Part shown: piece by piece, positions 51,646 to 60,358 of the stretch | Numbering within the stretch: the stretch's first letter is position 1 | Layout: the number at the start of each line of letters is the position of its first letter | From: Streptomyces sp. CMB-StM0423 | GTDB taxonomy: Bacteria > Actinomycetota > Actinomycetes > Streptomycetales > Streptomycetaceae | Assembly: GCF_002847285.1 (NCBI RefSeq) | Contig: NZ_CP025407.1 | Location: 2,482,501-2,546,500, forward strand | Reading direction: 5' to 3' | Length of the DNA stretch: 64,000 nucleotides | The notes under the pieces: generated by a model | Database searches by the model: none | Told to the model about the DNA's origin: nothing | Seen by the model: only the letters and a program-made list of their open reading frames with translations | Made by a program: the position numbers and the translations under genes

Positions 51646-54047
51646 CGCGCCCGGCGGACGACTCCGGCGACCGCTCGGGCACCACCCGCTCCGAGATGTC
51701 CGGCACCGCGGGCGCCGTGATCCAGGCCCGCGACATCAGCGGCGGCCTGCACGTCCACCACGCGGACCCCGGGACCCCGGACCCCGGCGTCCCGGTCCCC
51801 CGCCAACTGCCGGCCGCGCCCCGCGACTTCACCGGTCGGGCCGCGGAACTGCACGACCTGGACGGCATACTCGCCGGCGCGGAAGGGGCACCGGCGCCGG
51901 TCGTCGTCACCGGGACGGCCGGGGTGGGCAAGACCTCCCTCGCGCTGGCCTGGGCCCACCGGATCGCCGCACGCTTCCCCGACGGGCAGTTGCACGTCAA
52001 CCTCCGCGGCTACGACCCCGGCCGGCCGCTGCTGCCGGTCGAGGCGCTGCACCGGATGCTCACCGCCCTCGGCGTCCCGGCCCCGGCGATCCCCGCAGAA
52101 CCGGACGCCGCGGGCGCGCTGTACCGCTCCCACCTCGCCGGCCGCCGGGTGCTGACCGTGCTGGACAACGCGGCCTCCGCCGCCCAGGTCCGCCCCCTGC
52201 TGTCCGCGGGCCCCGGCTGCCTCACGCTCGTCACCAGCCGTCGCCACCTCGGCGGCCTGGCCGTACGCGACGGCGCGCACCAGCTCACGCTGCGCCCCCT
52301 GCCGGAGCCCGACGCGGTCGCGCTGCTGCGCGCCACCACGGCGGGGCGCCGCGCCGGGGACGACGCACCCGAACTGACGGAGATGGCGCGGCTCTGCGCC
52401 CGGCTCCCGCTCGCCCTGCGGGTCGCGGCGGAGCGGGCCGTCAGCCGTCCGCACCTGGGCCTGGGCGATCTGCTGGCCGACTTGCGGGACGAGTCGTCGC
52501 TGTGGGAAACCCTCAGCATGGGAGACGACGAGGACGAGGACGGGGTGCGCGCGGTCTTCGCCTGGTCCTATCAGGCGCTGCCGGAGGCGGAGGCCCGGCT
52601 GTTCCGGCTCCTCGGCCTGCACCCCGGGCCGGACTTCAGCCTCGCCGCGGCCGCCGCGCTGGCCGCCGGCCCGCGGCGCGGGACCCGGCGGCTGCTCGAC
52701 GCGCTCGTCGGCGTCCACCTGCTGGAGCAGACCGCCCCCGACCGGTACGAACTCCACGACCTGCTGCGCGCGTACGCCGCCGACCGGGCGCACGCCGAGA
52801 TGCCCCCGGACGAACGGGACGCCGCGCTCAGGCGCGTACTGACGTGGTACCTGCTGACCGCCGAGACGGCGCGCGAGTGGGTCCGCACCGACGGGATCGA
52901 ACTGCCTCTCCCCCGGCCCGACGACGGCGCCGCTCCCCTGTCCTTCGCGGACTACGACGCGGCCGTGGACTGGGCGGAACGCGAGCGCGTCAACGTCCAC
53001 GCCGCCACCCGGGCCGCCGCCGGGGCGGAACTCCACACCCTCGCCTGGCAGCTCCCGGTCGTGCAGTGGCGCGGCTCGATCCACGCCGCGCCCCTCGCCG
53101 AGTGGATCGAGACGGCCCGCCTCGGGCTGGCGGCGAGCCGTGCCCTGAGCGACCGGTACGCCGAGGCGTGGGTGCTGCGGTGCCTGGGCGAGGTGCACCG
53201 GCGCGCCGGCCGCCTCGCGGAGGCCGAGGAGTGCCATCGCCAAGTCCTCGTACTCCGGCGGGAGCTGAGGGACCGGAAGGACGAGGCCGCCGCGCTGAAC
53301 TCGCTGGGTCTCGTCCTCCTCACCCGCAGGCGGCTCGACGCCGCCGTCACCCACTTCGCCCAGGCGCTGGACGCCTACCGGGAACTGGACCTGCCCCGAT
53401 GGGTGGCCGTCGAGCTGTCCAACCTCGCCGCCGCGCACTACGACGCGGGGGACCTCACCCCGGCGGACGATTACGCGCACCGGGCGCTGGCCGCCTACCG
53501 GGACCTCGGTGACGAACCCGGCGAGGGCAGCGTGCTGCGCACCCTGAGCGGCATCCAGCGCGAGCGCGGCGAGCCGGCCGCGGCCCTGGAGTCGGCGCGG
53601 CGCGCCGTGGACATCGCCGTACGGCGCCGCAAGTCGACGTCGGAGGGACTGCGGCTACTGGCCCTGGGGGCGGCGCAGCGGGCCAACGGGCTGTTCGACG
53701 AGGCCCTTTCCACCTACGACCGGGCGGCCGCCCTGCACCGCCGCATCGGCGACGGCGGCCGGGAGGCGCTCGCCTGGCACGGGACCGGCGAGACCTGCCG
53801 GGCGCTCGCCCGCGCCGACGAGGCCGCCGCCTGCCACCGCGAGGCCGCCGCCCGCTTTCACGAGCTGGGCGATACCTGGCACGAGGCCGTCGCGCTCGAC
53901 GGCCTCGCCGCGGCGGTGCGGGCGGGCGATCCTGACGGGGCGCGCGGCCACTGGGAGACGGCCCTCGCTCTGCTCGCCGGCTACGGCGATCAGCGGACGG
54001 TCGCGCTCCGCGACGGCATCACGGCACGGCTCGGGGCCGCGGGCTGA
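51642..54047 (+). CDS. NB-ARC/TPR STAND ATPase lacking a DNA-binding domain
   Basis: An 801-residue STAND protein. The N-terminus carries GAVIQARDISGGLHVHH, a short element recurrent before such NTPases. The P-loop is VVTGTAGVGKTSLALAWA, Walker B-like RRVLTVLDNA, and the arginine/sensor region includes LTLVTSRRHLGGL. Residues about 470-800 are tetratricopeptide repeats (EAWVLRCLGEVHRRAGRLAEAEECH and successive copies). Unlike SARP/AfsR proteins it has no winged helix. It may be a signal-gated switch in regulation or in stress/phage sensing; nothing next to it proves either. GTG 51642 overlaps the VOC stop. Confidence 0.88.
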   Translation: MTRPADDSGDRSGTTRSEMSGTAGAVIQARDISGGLHVHHADPGTPDPGVPVPRQLPAAPRDFTGRAAELHDLDGILAGAEGAPAPVVVTGTAGVGKTSLALAWAHRIAARFPDGQLHVNLRGYDPGRPLLPVEALHRMLTALGVPAPAIPAEPDAAGALYRSHLAGRRVLTVLDNAASAAQVRPLLSAGPGCLTLVTSRRHLGGLAVRDGAHQLTLRPLPEPDAVALLRATTAGRRAGDDAPELTEMARLCARLPLALRVAAERAVSRPHLGLGDLLADLRDESSLWETLSMGDDEDEDGVRAVFAWSYQALPEAEARLFRLLGLHPGPDFSLAAAAALAAGPRRGTRRLLDALVGVHLLEQTAPDRYELHDLLRAYAADRAHAEMPPDERDAALRRVLTWYLLTAETAREWVRTDGIELPLPRPDDGAAPLSFADYDAAVDWAERERVNVHAATRAAAGAELHTLAWQLPVVQWRGSIHAAPLAEWIETARLGLAASRALSDRYAEAWVLRCLGEVHRRAGRLAEAEECHRQVLVLRRELRDRKDEAAALNSLGLVLLTRRRLDAAVTHFAQALDAYRELDLPRWVAVELSNLAAAHYDAGDLTPADDYAHRALAAYRDLGDEPGEGSVLRTLSGIQRERGEPAAALESARRAVDIAVRRRKSTSEGLRLLALGAAQRANGLFDEALSTYDRAAALHRRIGDGGREALAWHGTGETCRALARADEAAACHREAAARFHELGDTWHEAVALDGLAAAVRAGDPDGARGHWETALALLAGYGDQRTVALRDGITARLGAAG

Positions 54048-54087
54048 GATGCGGCGGGGGCCTGCCGGGCGCGTACAACGGGCTTGG

Positions 54088-54121
54088 GTAAGGGGCTTGT
54101 TCCCGGTGACCCGCCCCTTAC
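54088..54121. terminator. Bidirectional hairpin
   Basis: GTAAGGGGC (54088-54096) and its exact complement (54113-54121) flank a 16-nt loop between the convergent STAND-protein and quinone-oxidoreductase genes. Confidence 0.65.
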
Positions 54122-54139
54122 GGCAGCCCGCACCCCCTT

Positions 54140-55027
54140 CTACGGCACCAGCACCAGCCGCCCCCGTATCCCGCCCTCCGCCAGCCGGGCGTGCGCCTTC
54201 GGGGCGTCGGCCAGGTCGTGTGTCCCGGCGACCCGGAGCGTCAGCACGCCGTCGTCGACGAGCCGGGCCAGCTCCGTCAGCCGCTTGCCGTCGGCGCGGA
54301 CGTCGAGGGCCGCCGTGCGGATGCCGCGGACCGGGGGCGGTGCGGTGTCCGGGATGACCGCGGCGAACGCGCCGCCGTCGCGGGTCCAGGGCAGGGCCTG
54401 TTCGCCGCCGAGCACCGCCGCGTCGAGCACGGCGTCGTAGCCGGCGGCGGCCGGGGCCGTCGTGAACGCCGCGCCGAGGGCGCGCACCAGCTCCTCGTCG
54501 GACTCCCTGGCCAGCCCCGTCACCGCGACGCCGCGGGCGGCGGCGAGCTGGATCGCGTACCCGCCGAGCGCCCCGGCCGCGCCGGTGACCAGCAGCGAGG
54601 TGCCCGGCGCGGGGTCCAGCAGGCCCAGCGCCTGGTCGGCGGCGAGCGCGTTGAGCGGCAGCGTCGCGGCGTGCACGGCGTCTGCCGTCGTGGGCGCCGG
54701 GGCCACCGCCGTGCCGTCCACGACCACGTACTCGGCGTGCGAGCCCAGCGGCTTCGCCACCCCGTGCACCAGCGCCACCACCGCCTCCCCCGCGGCGAAC
54801 CCGGCGCCCGCCACGTCCACCGTCCCCGCGACGTCCCAGCCGAGCCCCGTGTACGCCCCGCCCGGCGCGGCGCCGAAGACCCCGGCGCGCGTACCGCCGT
54901 CCACGGGGTTGACCGCCGCCGCGGCCACCTTGATCCGTACCTGCCCCGCGCCCGGCTCGGGCACCTCCACGTCGGCGATCGCCACGGCCTCGGGGCCGCC
55001 GAACTCCGTCACCACTGCAGCACGCAT
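54140..55027 (-). CDS. NADPH:quinone oxidoreductase-like enzyme under HxlR control
   Basis: A 295-residue medium-chain reductase starting MRAAVVTEFGGPEAVAIADV, with AAAAVNPVDGGTRAG, GWDVAGTVDVAG and the NADP motif LLVTGAAGALGGYAIQLAA; no zinc ligands. It likely reduces quinones or reactive enones. ATG 55027 is divergent from the HxlR gene over 111 bp that contain a perfect dyad. The pair HxlR plus quinone reductase is a common electrophile-response unit. Confidence 0.92.
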   Translation of the reverse strand: MRAAVVTEFGGPEAVAIADVEVPEPGAGQVRIKVAAAAVNPVDGGTRAGVFGAAPGGAYTGLGWDVAGTVDVAGAGFAAGEAVVALVHGVAKPLGSHAEYVVVDGTAVAPAPTTADAVHAATLPLNALAADQALGLLDPAPGTSLLVTGAAGALGGYAIQLAAARGVAVTGLARESDEELVRALGAAFTTAPAAAGYDAVLDAAVLGGEQALPWTRDGGAFAAVIPDTAPPPVRGIRTAALDVRADGKRLTELARLVDDGVLTLRVAGTHDLADAPKAHARLAEGGIRGRLVLVP

Positions 55028-55093
55028 GACCTGTCTCTCCCTGATCGGTATCGGTCTCCGCTGCCGCAACCCTAGGAAGAGTTGGTATCTTTC

Positions 55094-55107
55094 GGTAAGT
55101 AGTTACC
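55094..55107. promoter_or_regulatory. HxlR operator candidate
   Basis: GGTAAGTAGTTACC has perfect GGTAA/TTACC arms around a 4-bp centre, in the divergent spacer. The neighbouring CTTTC and GAAAG extend the symmetry. It fits the GTA/TAC-type operators of HxlR regulators. Confidence 0.6.
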
Positions 55108-55138
55108 TGAAAGTGCCTAGGCCACCCGGAGGAGAGCC

Positions 55139-55567
55139 ATGGCGACCACGACGGCGGCCCAGCGGCGCGAGCAGGAGCGCTTCGCGTACGACGCGTTCAT
55201 GCGGGACTGCCCCACCAACCAACTCCTCGGCCGCCTCAGCGACAAGTGGGTCAGCCTCGTCGTCGCCGCCCTGTCCGGCGGCCCGCGGCGCTACAGCGAC
55301 CTGCGCCGGAAGATCGCCGGCGTCAGCCCGAAGATGCTCACCCAGACCCTGCGCACCCTGGAGCGCGACGGCATCCTCACCCGCGCCGTCACGCCCTCCG
55401 TCCCGGTCCGCGTCGACTACGAGCTGACGGCGCTCGGCCGCAGCCTCGCCGGGCTCCTCACCGCCGTGAAGGACTGGGCGGAGGAGCACATCGAGGAGGT
55501 GCACGCGGCCCGCGAGCGCTACGGGAAGCAGGAGACGGGGACGGCAGGGGCGGCCCAGGAGGGCTGA
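55139..55567 (+). CDS. HxlR-family transcriptional regulator
   Basis: A 142-residue winged-helix protein with the family's N-terminal Cys (MRDCPTNQLLGRLSDKW), the HTH LRRKIAGVSPKMLTQTLRTLERDGILTR and the wing SVPVRVDYELTALGRSL, ending in a dimerisation helix. Many HxlR proteins sense quinones, diamide or aldehydes through that Cys. GGAGGAG precedes ATG 55139. It likely represses the divergent quinone reductase through GGTAAGTAGTTACC. Confidence 0.94.
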   Translation: MATTTAAQRREQERFAYDAFMRDCPTNQLLGRLSDKWVSLVVAALSGGPRRYSDLRRKIAGVSPKMLTQTLRTLERDGILTRAVTPSVPVRVDYELTALGRSLAGLLTAVKDWAEEHIEEVHAARERYGKQETGTAGAAQEG

Positions 55568-55758
55568 GGGCTCACGCGTACGCCTCCGGGTCGGTCGCCC
55601 AGGTCCGCGATGCCCACGTCCGAAGCGTATGGGTGCAGGCATGGGACCGGCCCCGAACTCCGGTGTTTCGGTGGTCCCGACCGGAAGGGAGGCGGGGCGG
55701 GAACGGTTCCGCGGGCCGCGGCGTTGTTCGAACGAGCCGAGTCGCGGGAGGCACGGGG

Positions 55759-56115
55759 ATGAACATCGTTGCGGAGCTGTTCGCGCCCAGCCATGCCCAC
55801 GCCCGGCGGGCGCGGGAGCGGATGGAGCTCGTCGTGGACGACGTGGGCTCCGGCGACCCGCACCGCGGGCCGATTGACCTCACGTCGGGCAAGGTCGTCA
55901 TCGCCCTCGGGGAGGCGGCGAAGCCGGCGGCGGAACCGGAGGACGCGGTCCCTTCCGACGCCGTAAGCACCGACGCGGCCCCCGCCGACGCCGTGCCCGC
56001 CGACGCCGTGCCCGCCGACGCGGATCCGGCCCACGCCGTACCGGCCGACACCGCCCCTGCCGACGCGATCCCGTCGCAGGCCCCCTCCACCCCCGCCGAC
56101 ACCCCGCGCGCGTAG
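55759..56115 (+). CDS. DUF6191-like protein with a PADAV-repeat tail
   Basis: A 118-residue protein. Residues 1-50, MNIVAELFAPSHAHARRARE then VDDVGSGDPHRGPIDLTSGK, resemble a small actinomycete family of unknown function (DUF6191, from memory). The second half is a low-complexity tail of Ala, Pro, Asp and Val in five-residue units such as PADAV, encoded by a 15-bp tandem repeat around 55980-56025. No signal peptide or helix is evident. Function unknown. ATG 55759 has GGGG just upstream. Confidence 0.68.
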   Translation: MNIVAELFAPSHAHARRARERMELVVDDVGSGDPHRGPIDLTSGKVVIALGEAAKPAAEPEDAVPSDAVSTDAAPADAVPADAVPADADPAHAVPADTAPADAIPSQAPSTPADTPRA

Positions 56116-56134
56116 CTGACCGAGAATCGCACGC

Positions 56135-56839
56135 ATGACGAAGGTTCTCGTGGTGCAGAACGGCCGCGGCGGCGGCCCCCGCCGCTTCGGCGCGTGGCTG
56201 GAGCAGGACGGCGTCACCCTCGACATCGTGCACGCCTACGCGGGCGCGCCCCTCCCCCGCCGTCTCGACCACGCCGCGATCCTGCCGCTCGGCGGCGGCC
56301 CCATGCCCGACGACGACGTGGCGATGCCGTGGCTTGCGGCGGTGCGCGAGCTGGTCGCCGAGGCGCTGGAGCGGGACGTCCCGGTCTTCGGCGTCTGCCA
56401 GGGCGGCCAGCTCCTCGCCCACGTCGCCGGCGGCCGGGTCACCGCCTCGCACGGCGAACCCGAGCTGGGCAGCACGCCGATCGCGCTGCGCGCGGAGGCC
56501 GCGGAGGACGCGCTCTTCGCGGGGCTCCCGCCGCGGGTGACCGCCGTCCAGCGGCACGTCGACGCCATCACGGAGCTGCCGGCGGGCGCGGTGTGGCTGG
56601 CGGAGAGCGAGCGCTGCCCGCACCAGGCGTTCCGCTACGGCGACCGGGCGTGGGGCGTGCAGTTCCACCCCGAGGCCGGCGCCGACCGCGTACACGCCTG
56701 GAGCGACGAGTCCATCCGCGCCCGCGGCTTCGACCCGGCCCTGCTGCGTACCGAGGCGGACCGCGACGAGCAGGAGTCGGCGCAGGTCTGGCAGCAGGTG
56801 GCACACCGCTTCGCGCAGGCGGTACGGGCCGAGGGCTGA
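56135..56839 (+). CDS. Class I glutamine amidotransferase-like protein
   Basis: A 234-residue GATase1 domain: nucleophile elbow VFGVCQGGQLLAHVAGG with Cys, and WGVQFHPEAGAD with the catalytic His-x-Glu. No fused synthetase is present. Stand-alone members hydrolyse gamma-glutamyl compounds or serve a partner synthetase, like the PuuD group; no partner is adjacent. ATG 56135 lies 19 bp after the preceding gene's stop, so the two may be co-transcribed. Confidence 0.92.
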   Translation: MTKVLVVQNGRGGGPRRFGAWLEQDGVTLDIVHAYAGAPLPRRLDHAAILPLGGGPMPDDDVAMPWLAAVRELVAEALERDVPVFGVCQGGQLLAHVAGGRVTASHGEPELGSTPIALRAEAAEDALFAGLPPRVTAVQRHVDAITELPAGAVWLAESERCPHQAFRYGDRAWGVQFHPEAGADRVHAWSDESIRARGFDPALLRTEADRDEQESAQVWQQVAHRFAQAVRAEG

Positions 56840-56968
56840 CCGCCGCGGCAGTCCTGCGCCCCGCCCCGTACGGCCGCGAGGGCCGCGGACGGCACCCCGC
56901 CCCTCCCCGCGACCCACCCCACCCCCGGCATACCCGGCAAATCGGCCACCGCTTGCTACGTTGCCCGA

Positions 56969-58477
56969 ATGACCACCGCCACCGACCCGGCCCAGGCCCT
57001 CCGCCCGCCGGGCCGTGCCCGGCGGCTGGCCACGCCGCCGCCCCCCGTGCCCCGCCCCCGCCGCCGCGGCGCCGAACTCGGGCTCCTGGTCTGCGCCGTC
57101 GGCGTCATCGCCTACGGCTACGCCGCCGTCGGCTACGCCACCTCCGGCGCGCTCCCCGCCGACCTGGCCACCCACCTCGGCGGCCTCGCCGGGCTCGCCC
57201 TCTTCGCCCACCTCGTCGTCCGCTTCCGCGCCCCCCGCGCGGACCCCGTGCTGCTGCCGGTGGCGCTGCTGCTCAACGGCCTCGGCCTGGTCCTCATCCA
57301 CCGCCTCGACCAGGGCACCCCCGGCGACCGCGCCGCCCCCACCCAACTCCTCTGGTCCACCGTGGGCATCGCCCTCTTCGCCGCCGTCCTCCTCTTCCTC
57401 CGCGACCACCGCGACCTGCGCCCGCGCGCCGCGAAGTACGCGTTCACCGCCCTGTGCCTGATGGCCGCGCCGATCCTCTTCCCCGCCGTCAACGGCGCCA
57501 GGATCTGGATCCGGATCGGCGGTCTCTCCCTCCAGCCCAGCGAGTTCGCCAAGGTGCTGCTCGCGATCTTCTTCGCCTCCTACCTCGCCGCCAACCGCCA
57601 CGCCCTCACCTTCACCAGCGGCCCGCGCATCCGCCGCCTGCTGCTGCCGCCGCGGCGCGTGCTCGGGCCGATCGTCGCGGTCTGGGGCATCAGCCTGGTG
57701 CTGCTGATCCTGGAGCGGGACATCGGGGCCTCGCTGCTGTTCTTCAGCCTCTTCGTGGCGATGCTGTACGTGGCCACGGGGCGGCTCGGCTGGCTGGCCG
57801 TCGGGCTGCTGCTGGCCGCGGCGGGGGCGGCGGCGGTCGGGGCGCTGGAGCCGCACGTGCACACGCGGGTGGAGGACTGGCTGTCGCCGTTCCGCGCCAT
57901 CGAGGAGGGGCACGGTCCCGGGCAGTTGGCGCAGTCGCTGTTCGCGTTCGCGGCGGGCGGCGCGCTGGGCGCGGGGCTCGGGCAGGGGCACTCCCTGCTG
58001 ATCGGCTTCGCCGGCAAGTCGGACTTCATCCTGGCCACCGCGGGCGAGGAGTTGGGGATCGCCGGGCTGACCGCGCTGTTCCTGCTGTACGCCCTCTTCG
58101 TCGCCCGCGGCTACCGCACGGCGATCGCCATCGGCGAGCCGTTCGGCGCGCTGCTCGCCGCGGGCCTGGCGGCGATCATCACGCTTCAGGTGGTGGTGAT
58201 CGCGGGCGGGGTGCTGGGGCTGATCCCGCTGACCGGGATGGTGACGCCGTTCCTGGCGCAGGGCGGGTCCTCCGTGGTGACGAACTGGGTGATCGTCGCG
58301 CTGCTCGTACGGCTCAGCGACGAGGCCCGTACGCCGCCGGAGGAGCGCCCGGCGCCCGAGGCCGCACCCGCCCGGCCGGAACCGGAACCGGAACCCGCCG
58401 CCGCGACCGCCCCCGCCACCGTCCCCCTCGTCGTCCCCGTGGTCGACGAGGCGCGCCCCGCGGACGGCACCCGGTGA
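56969..58477 (+). CDS. FtsW/RodA/SpoVE-family SEDS glycosyltransferase
   Basis: A 502-residue SEDS protein with about 12 helices. Diagnostic segments: NGARIWIRIGGLSLQPSEFAKVLL, LILERDIGASLLFFSLFVAMLY, GRLGWLAVG, a central extracytoplasmic loop with the catalytic-region WLSPF, LGQGHS and the C-terminal GLIPLTGMVTPFLAQGGSSVVTNW. It polymerises lipid II with a cognate class B penicillin-binding protein, here the coupled next gene. The C-terminal 55 residues are Pro/Glu-rich. GTGA overlap at 58474-58477 links it to that gene. It looks like an extra SEDS/PBP pair, but the main division copies are outside the window. Confidence 0.94.
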   Translation: MTTATDPAQALRPPGRARRLATPPPPVPRPRRRGAELGLLVCAVGVIAYGYAAVGYATSGALPADLATHLGGLAGLALFAHLVVRFRAPRADPVLLPVALLLNGLGLVLIHRLDQGTPGDRAAPTQLLWSTVGIALFAAVLLFLRDHRDLRPRAAKYAFTALCLMAAPILFPAVNGARIWIRIGGLSLQPSEFAKVLLAIFFASYLAANRHALTFTSGPRIRRLLLPPRRVLGPIVAVWGISLVLLILERDIGASLLFFSLFVAMLYVATGRLGWLAVGLLLAAAGAAAVGALEPHVHTRVEDWLSPFRAIEEGHGPGQLAQSLFAFAAGGALGAGLGQGHSLLIGFAGKSDFILATAGEELGIAGLTALFLLYALFVARGYRTAIAIGEPFGALLAAGLAAIITLQVVVIAGGVLGLIPLTGMVTPFLAQGGSSVVTNWVIVALLVRLSDEARTPPEERPAPEAAPARPEPEPEPAAATAPATVPLVVPVVDEARPADGTR

Positions 58478-59928
58478 TCCGCAACACCCGTATCGCAGCC
58501 GCCTGCAGCCTGCTGCTCTTCCTCGGCCTCCTCGTCGGCGCCGCCCGCGTCCAGGTGCTCAACGCCCCCGAGTACGACGCCAACCCCGCCAACCGCCGGC
58601 ACGCCCTGGAGCGCTACGCCCAGCCCCGCGGCGACATCTACGCCGCGGGCCGCCGCCTCACCGGCTCCGAGGACACCCGGCAGGGCCTGCGCTACGAGCG
58701 CTCGTACGCGAACGGCCGCCTCTACGCCCCCGTCACCGGCTTCGCCTCCCAGCTCTACGGCTCCACCCTCCTCGAAGACGCCGAGGACGGGGTCCTCGCC
58801 GGCACCGACGGCCGGCTCGCCCCGCTGCCGCTCTGGGGCGACCTCACCCGCAGCCGCCAGCGCGGCGGCCAGGTGCACACCACCGTCGTACCGGCCGTGC
58901 AGAAGGCCGCGTTCCGCGGGCTGCGCGGCCGCAAGGGCGCCGTCGTCGCCCTCGAACCCGCCACCGGCCGCGTCCTCGCCCTCGTCAGCAGCCCCGGCTA
59001 CGACCCCGCGCTGCTCTCCGGCAACTCCCCCGCCACCACGCTGGCCTGGGATCGCCTCGGCAAGGACCCCGCCCAGCCGCTCCTCAACCGGGCGATCCGG
59101 CAGACGTATCCGCCCGGCTCCACGTTCAAGGTGATCACGGCGGTGGCGGCGCTGGAGTCCGGCATCGTCACCGACATCGACGCGCCGACCCGCACCCCGA
59201 ACCCGTACCGGCTCATCGGCAGCACCACGCTGCTGCGCAACGAGTCGAGCGGCTGCGCCGACGCGCCGCTGCGGGAGGCGTTCGCGGAGTCGTGCAACAC
59301 GGTGTTCGCGAAGCTCGGCGCGACGGTCGGCACCCAGCAGATCGTGGAGACCGCGGAGGCGTTCGGCTTCAACGACGGCGGCCTCTCGATCCCGTCGCCC
59401 GTGCTGCCGAGCCATGTCAACACGCGGATGGACCCGGCGCAGGCCGCGCTGTCGGCCATCGGGCAGTACGACACCAGGGCGACGCCGCTGCAGATGGCGC
59501 GGGTCGCGGCGACGATCGCCAACGGCGGCCGGTCGATGCGCCCGTACCTGGTGGACCGGCTCGCGGACGCCGGCGGGGAGACGGTGGCGCGGACCCGGCC
59601 CGCGTACGAGGAGACGGCGATGACCCCGGGGACGGCGGCGCTGCTGCGGCAGATGATGATCGACGCGGTCGGCAGCGGCACCGGCGGGCTGGCGGCGGTC
59701 GGCGGGCTGACGGTCGGCGGCAAGACGGGCACGGCGCAGCACGGGGTGGACAACTCCGAGAGCCCGTACGCCTGGTTCATCTCCTGGGCGCAGCGGCCGG
59801 GGACGGCGGTGCCCGGGGTGGCGGTGGCGGTGGTCGTGGAGGACGCGGAGGCGGACCGCGCGGACATCAGCGGCGGCGGCAGCGCGGCGCCGGTCGCGCG
59901 CGGGGTGATGCGGGCGGCGCTGCGCTGA
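58474..59928 (+). CDS. Class B penicillin-binding protein (PbpA-like transpeptidase)
   Basis: A 484-residue transpeptidase anchored by an N-terminal helix (AAACSLLLFLGLLVGAARVQVL). The three active-site motifs are intact: STFK (Ser nucleophile and Lys) in YPPGSTFKVI, SCN in FAESCNTVFAKLG and KTGTAQ. The dimerisation region contains RGDIYAAG. It cross-links peptidoglycan made by the coupled SEDS protein. There are no PASTA repeats. GTG 58474 overlaps the SEDS stop. It is the expected beta-lactam target class. Confidence 0.94.
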   Translation: MIRNTRIAAACSLLLFLGLLVGAARVQVLNAPEYDANPANRRHALERYAQPRGDIYAAGRRLTGSEDTRQGLRYERSYANGRLYAPVTGFASQLYGSTLLEDAEDGVLAGTDGRLAPLPLWGDLTRSRQRGGQVHTTVVPAVQKAAFRGLRGRKGAVVALEPATGRVLALVSSPGYDPALLSGNSPATTLAWDRLGKDPAQPLLNRAIRQTYPPGSTFKVITAVAALESGIVTDIDAPTRTPNPYRLIGSTTLLRNESSGCADAPLREAFAESCNTVFAKLGATVGTQQIVETAEAFGFNDGGLSIPSPVLPSHVNTRMDPAQAALSAIGQYDTRATPLQMARVAATIANGGRSMRPYLVDRLADAGGETVARTRPAYEETAMTPGTAALLRQMMIDAVGSGTGGLAAVGGLTVGGKTGTAQHGVDNSESPYAWFISWAQRPGTAVPGVAVAVVVEDAEADRADISGGGSAAPVARGVMRAALR

Positions 59929-60060
59929 AGCGGGCGGTGCGGCAGGGCTGTTGCTCCGTACGCGGCGGGCGCGGGCAGCGTGCGTACGCGACGGGCGCGG
60001 CAGCGTGCGTACGCAGCGGGTCGGCGAAGCCCGGGACCGCTCCCCGAGCCCACTTCTACG

Positions 60061-60234
60061 ATGACCCGGGTGAAGGACATCCTGATCGGCATCGTCATCG
60101 GCCTGATCTTCCTCATCGTCGGCGGCACCGTCTTCTGGCTGCTGGCCTCCAGCAGCGAGGCCGACCGGGAGGAGTGCGAGCAGCAGGCCGAGCGCTCGAA
60201 CGGCCGGGTCACCTGCATCGTCACCGTCGAGTGA
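60061..60234 (+). CDS. Small single-span membrane protein
   Basis: A 57-residue protein: short basic N-terminus (MTRVKD), one hydrophobic helix (ILIGIVIGLIFLIVGGTVFWLLA) and an acidic/basic exterior tail with two Cys (EECEQQAERSNGRVTCIVTVE) that could form a disulfide. ATG 60061 or GTG 60070 may start it. It lies 132 bp after the PBP gene. The stretch before it (59940-60015) has repeated GTACGC motifs. Function unknown; a wall-synthesis accessory role is only suggested by position. Confidence 0.6.
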   Translation: MTRVKDILIGIVIGLIFLIVGGTVFWLLASSSEADREECEQQAERSNGRVTCIVTVE

Positions 60235-60358
60235 CGCCCGCCGCCCGTCAGTTGGTCACCCTACTCACGCGTCAACCAAACGCGGCGGGGGCATTGACGG
60301 GCTTGCTGACAAGCTGTCTCATAAGAGGTGACCGCCGGTAACTCTCCCAGGAGACGCG

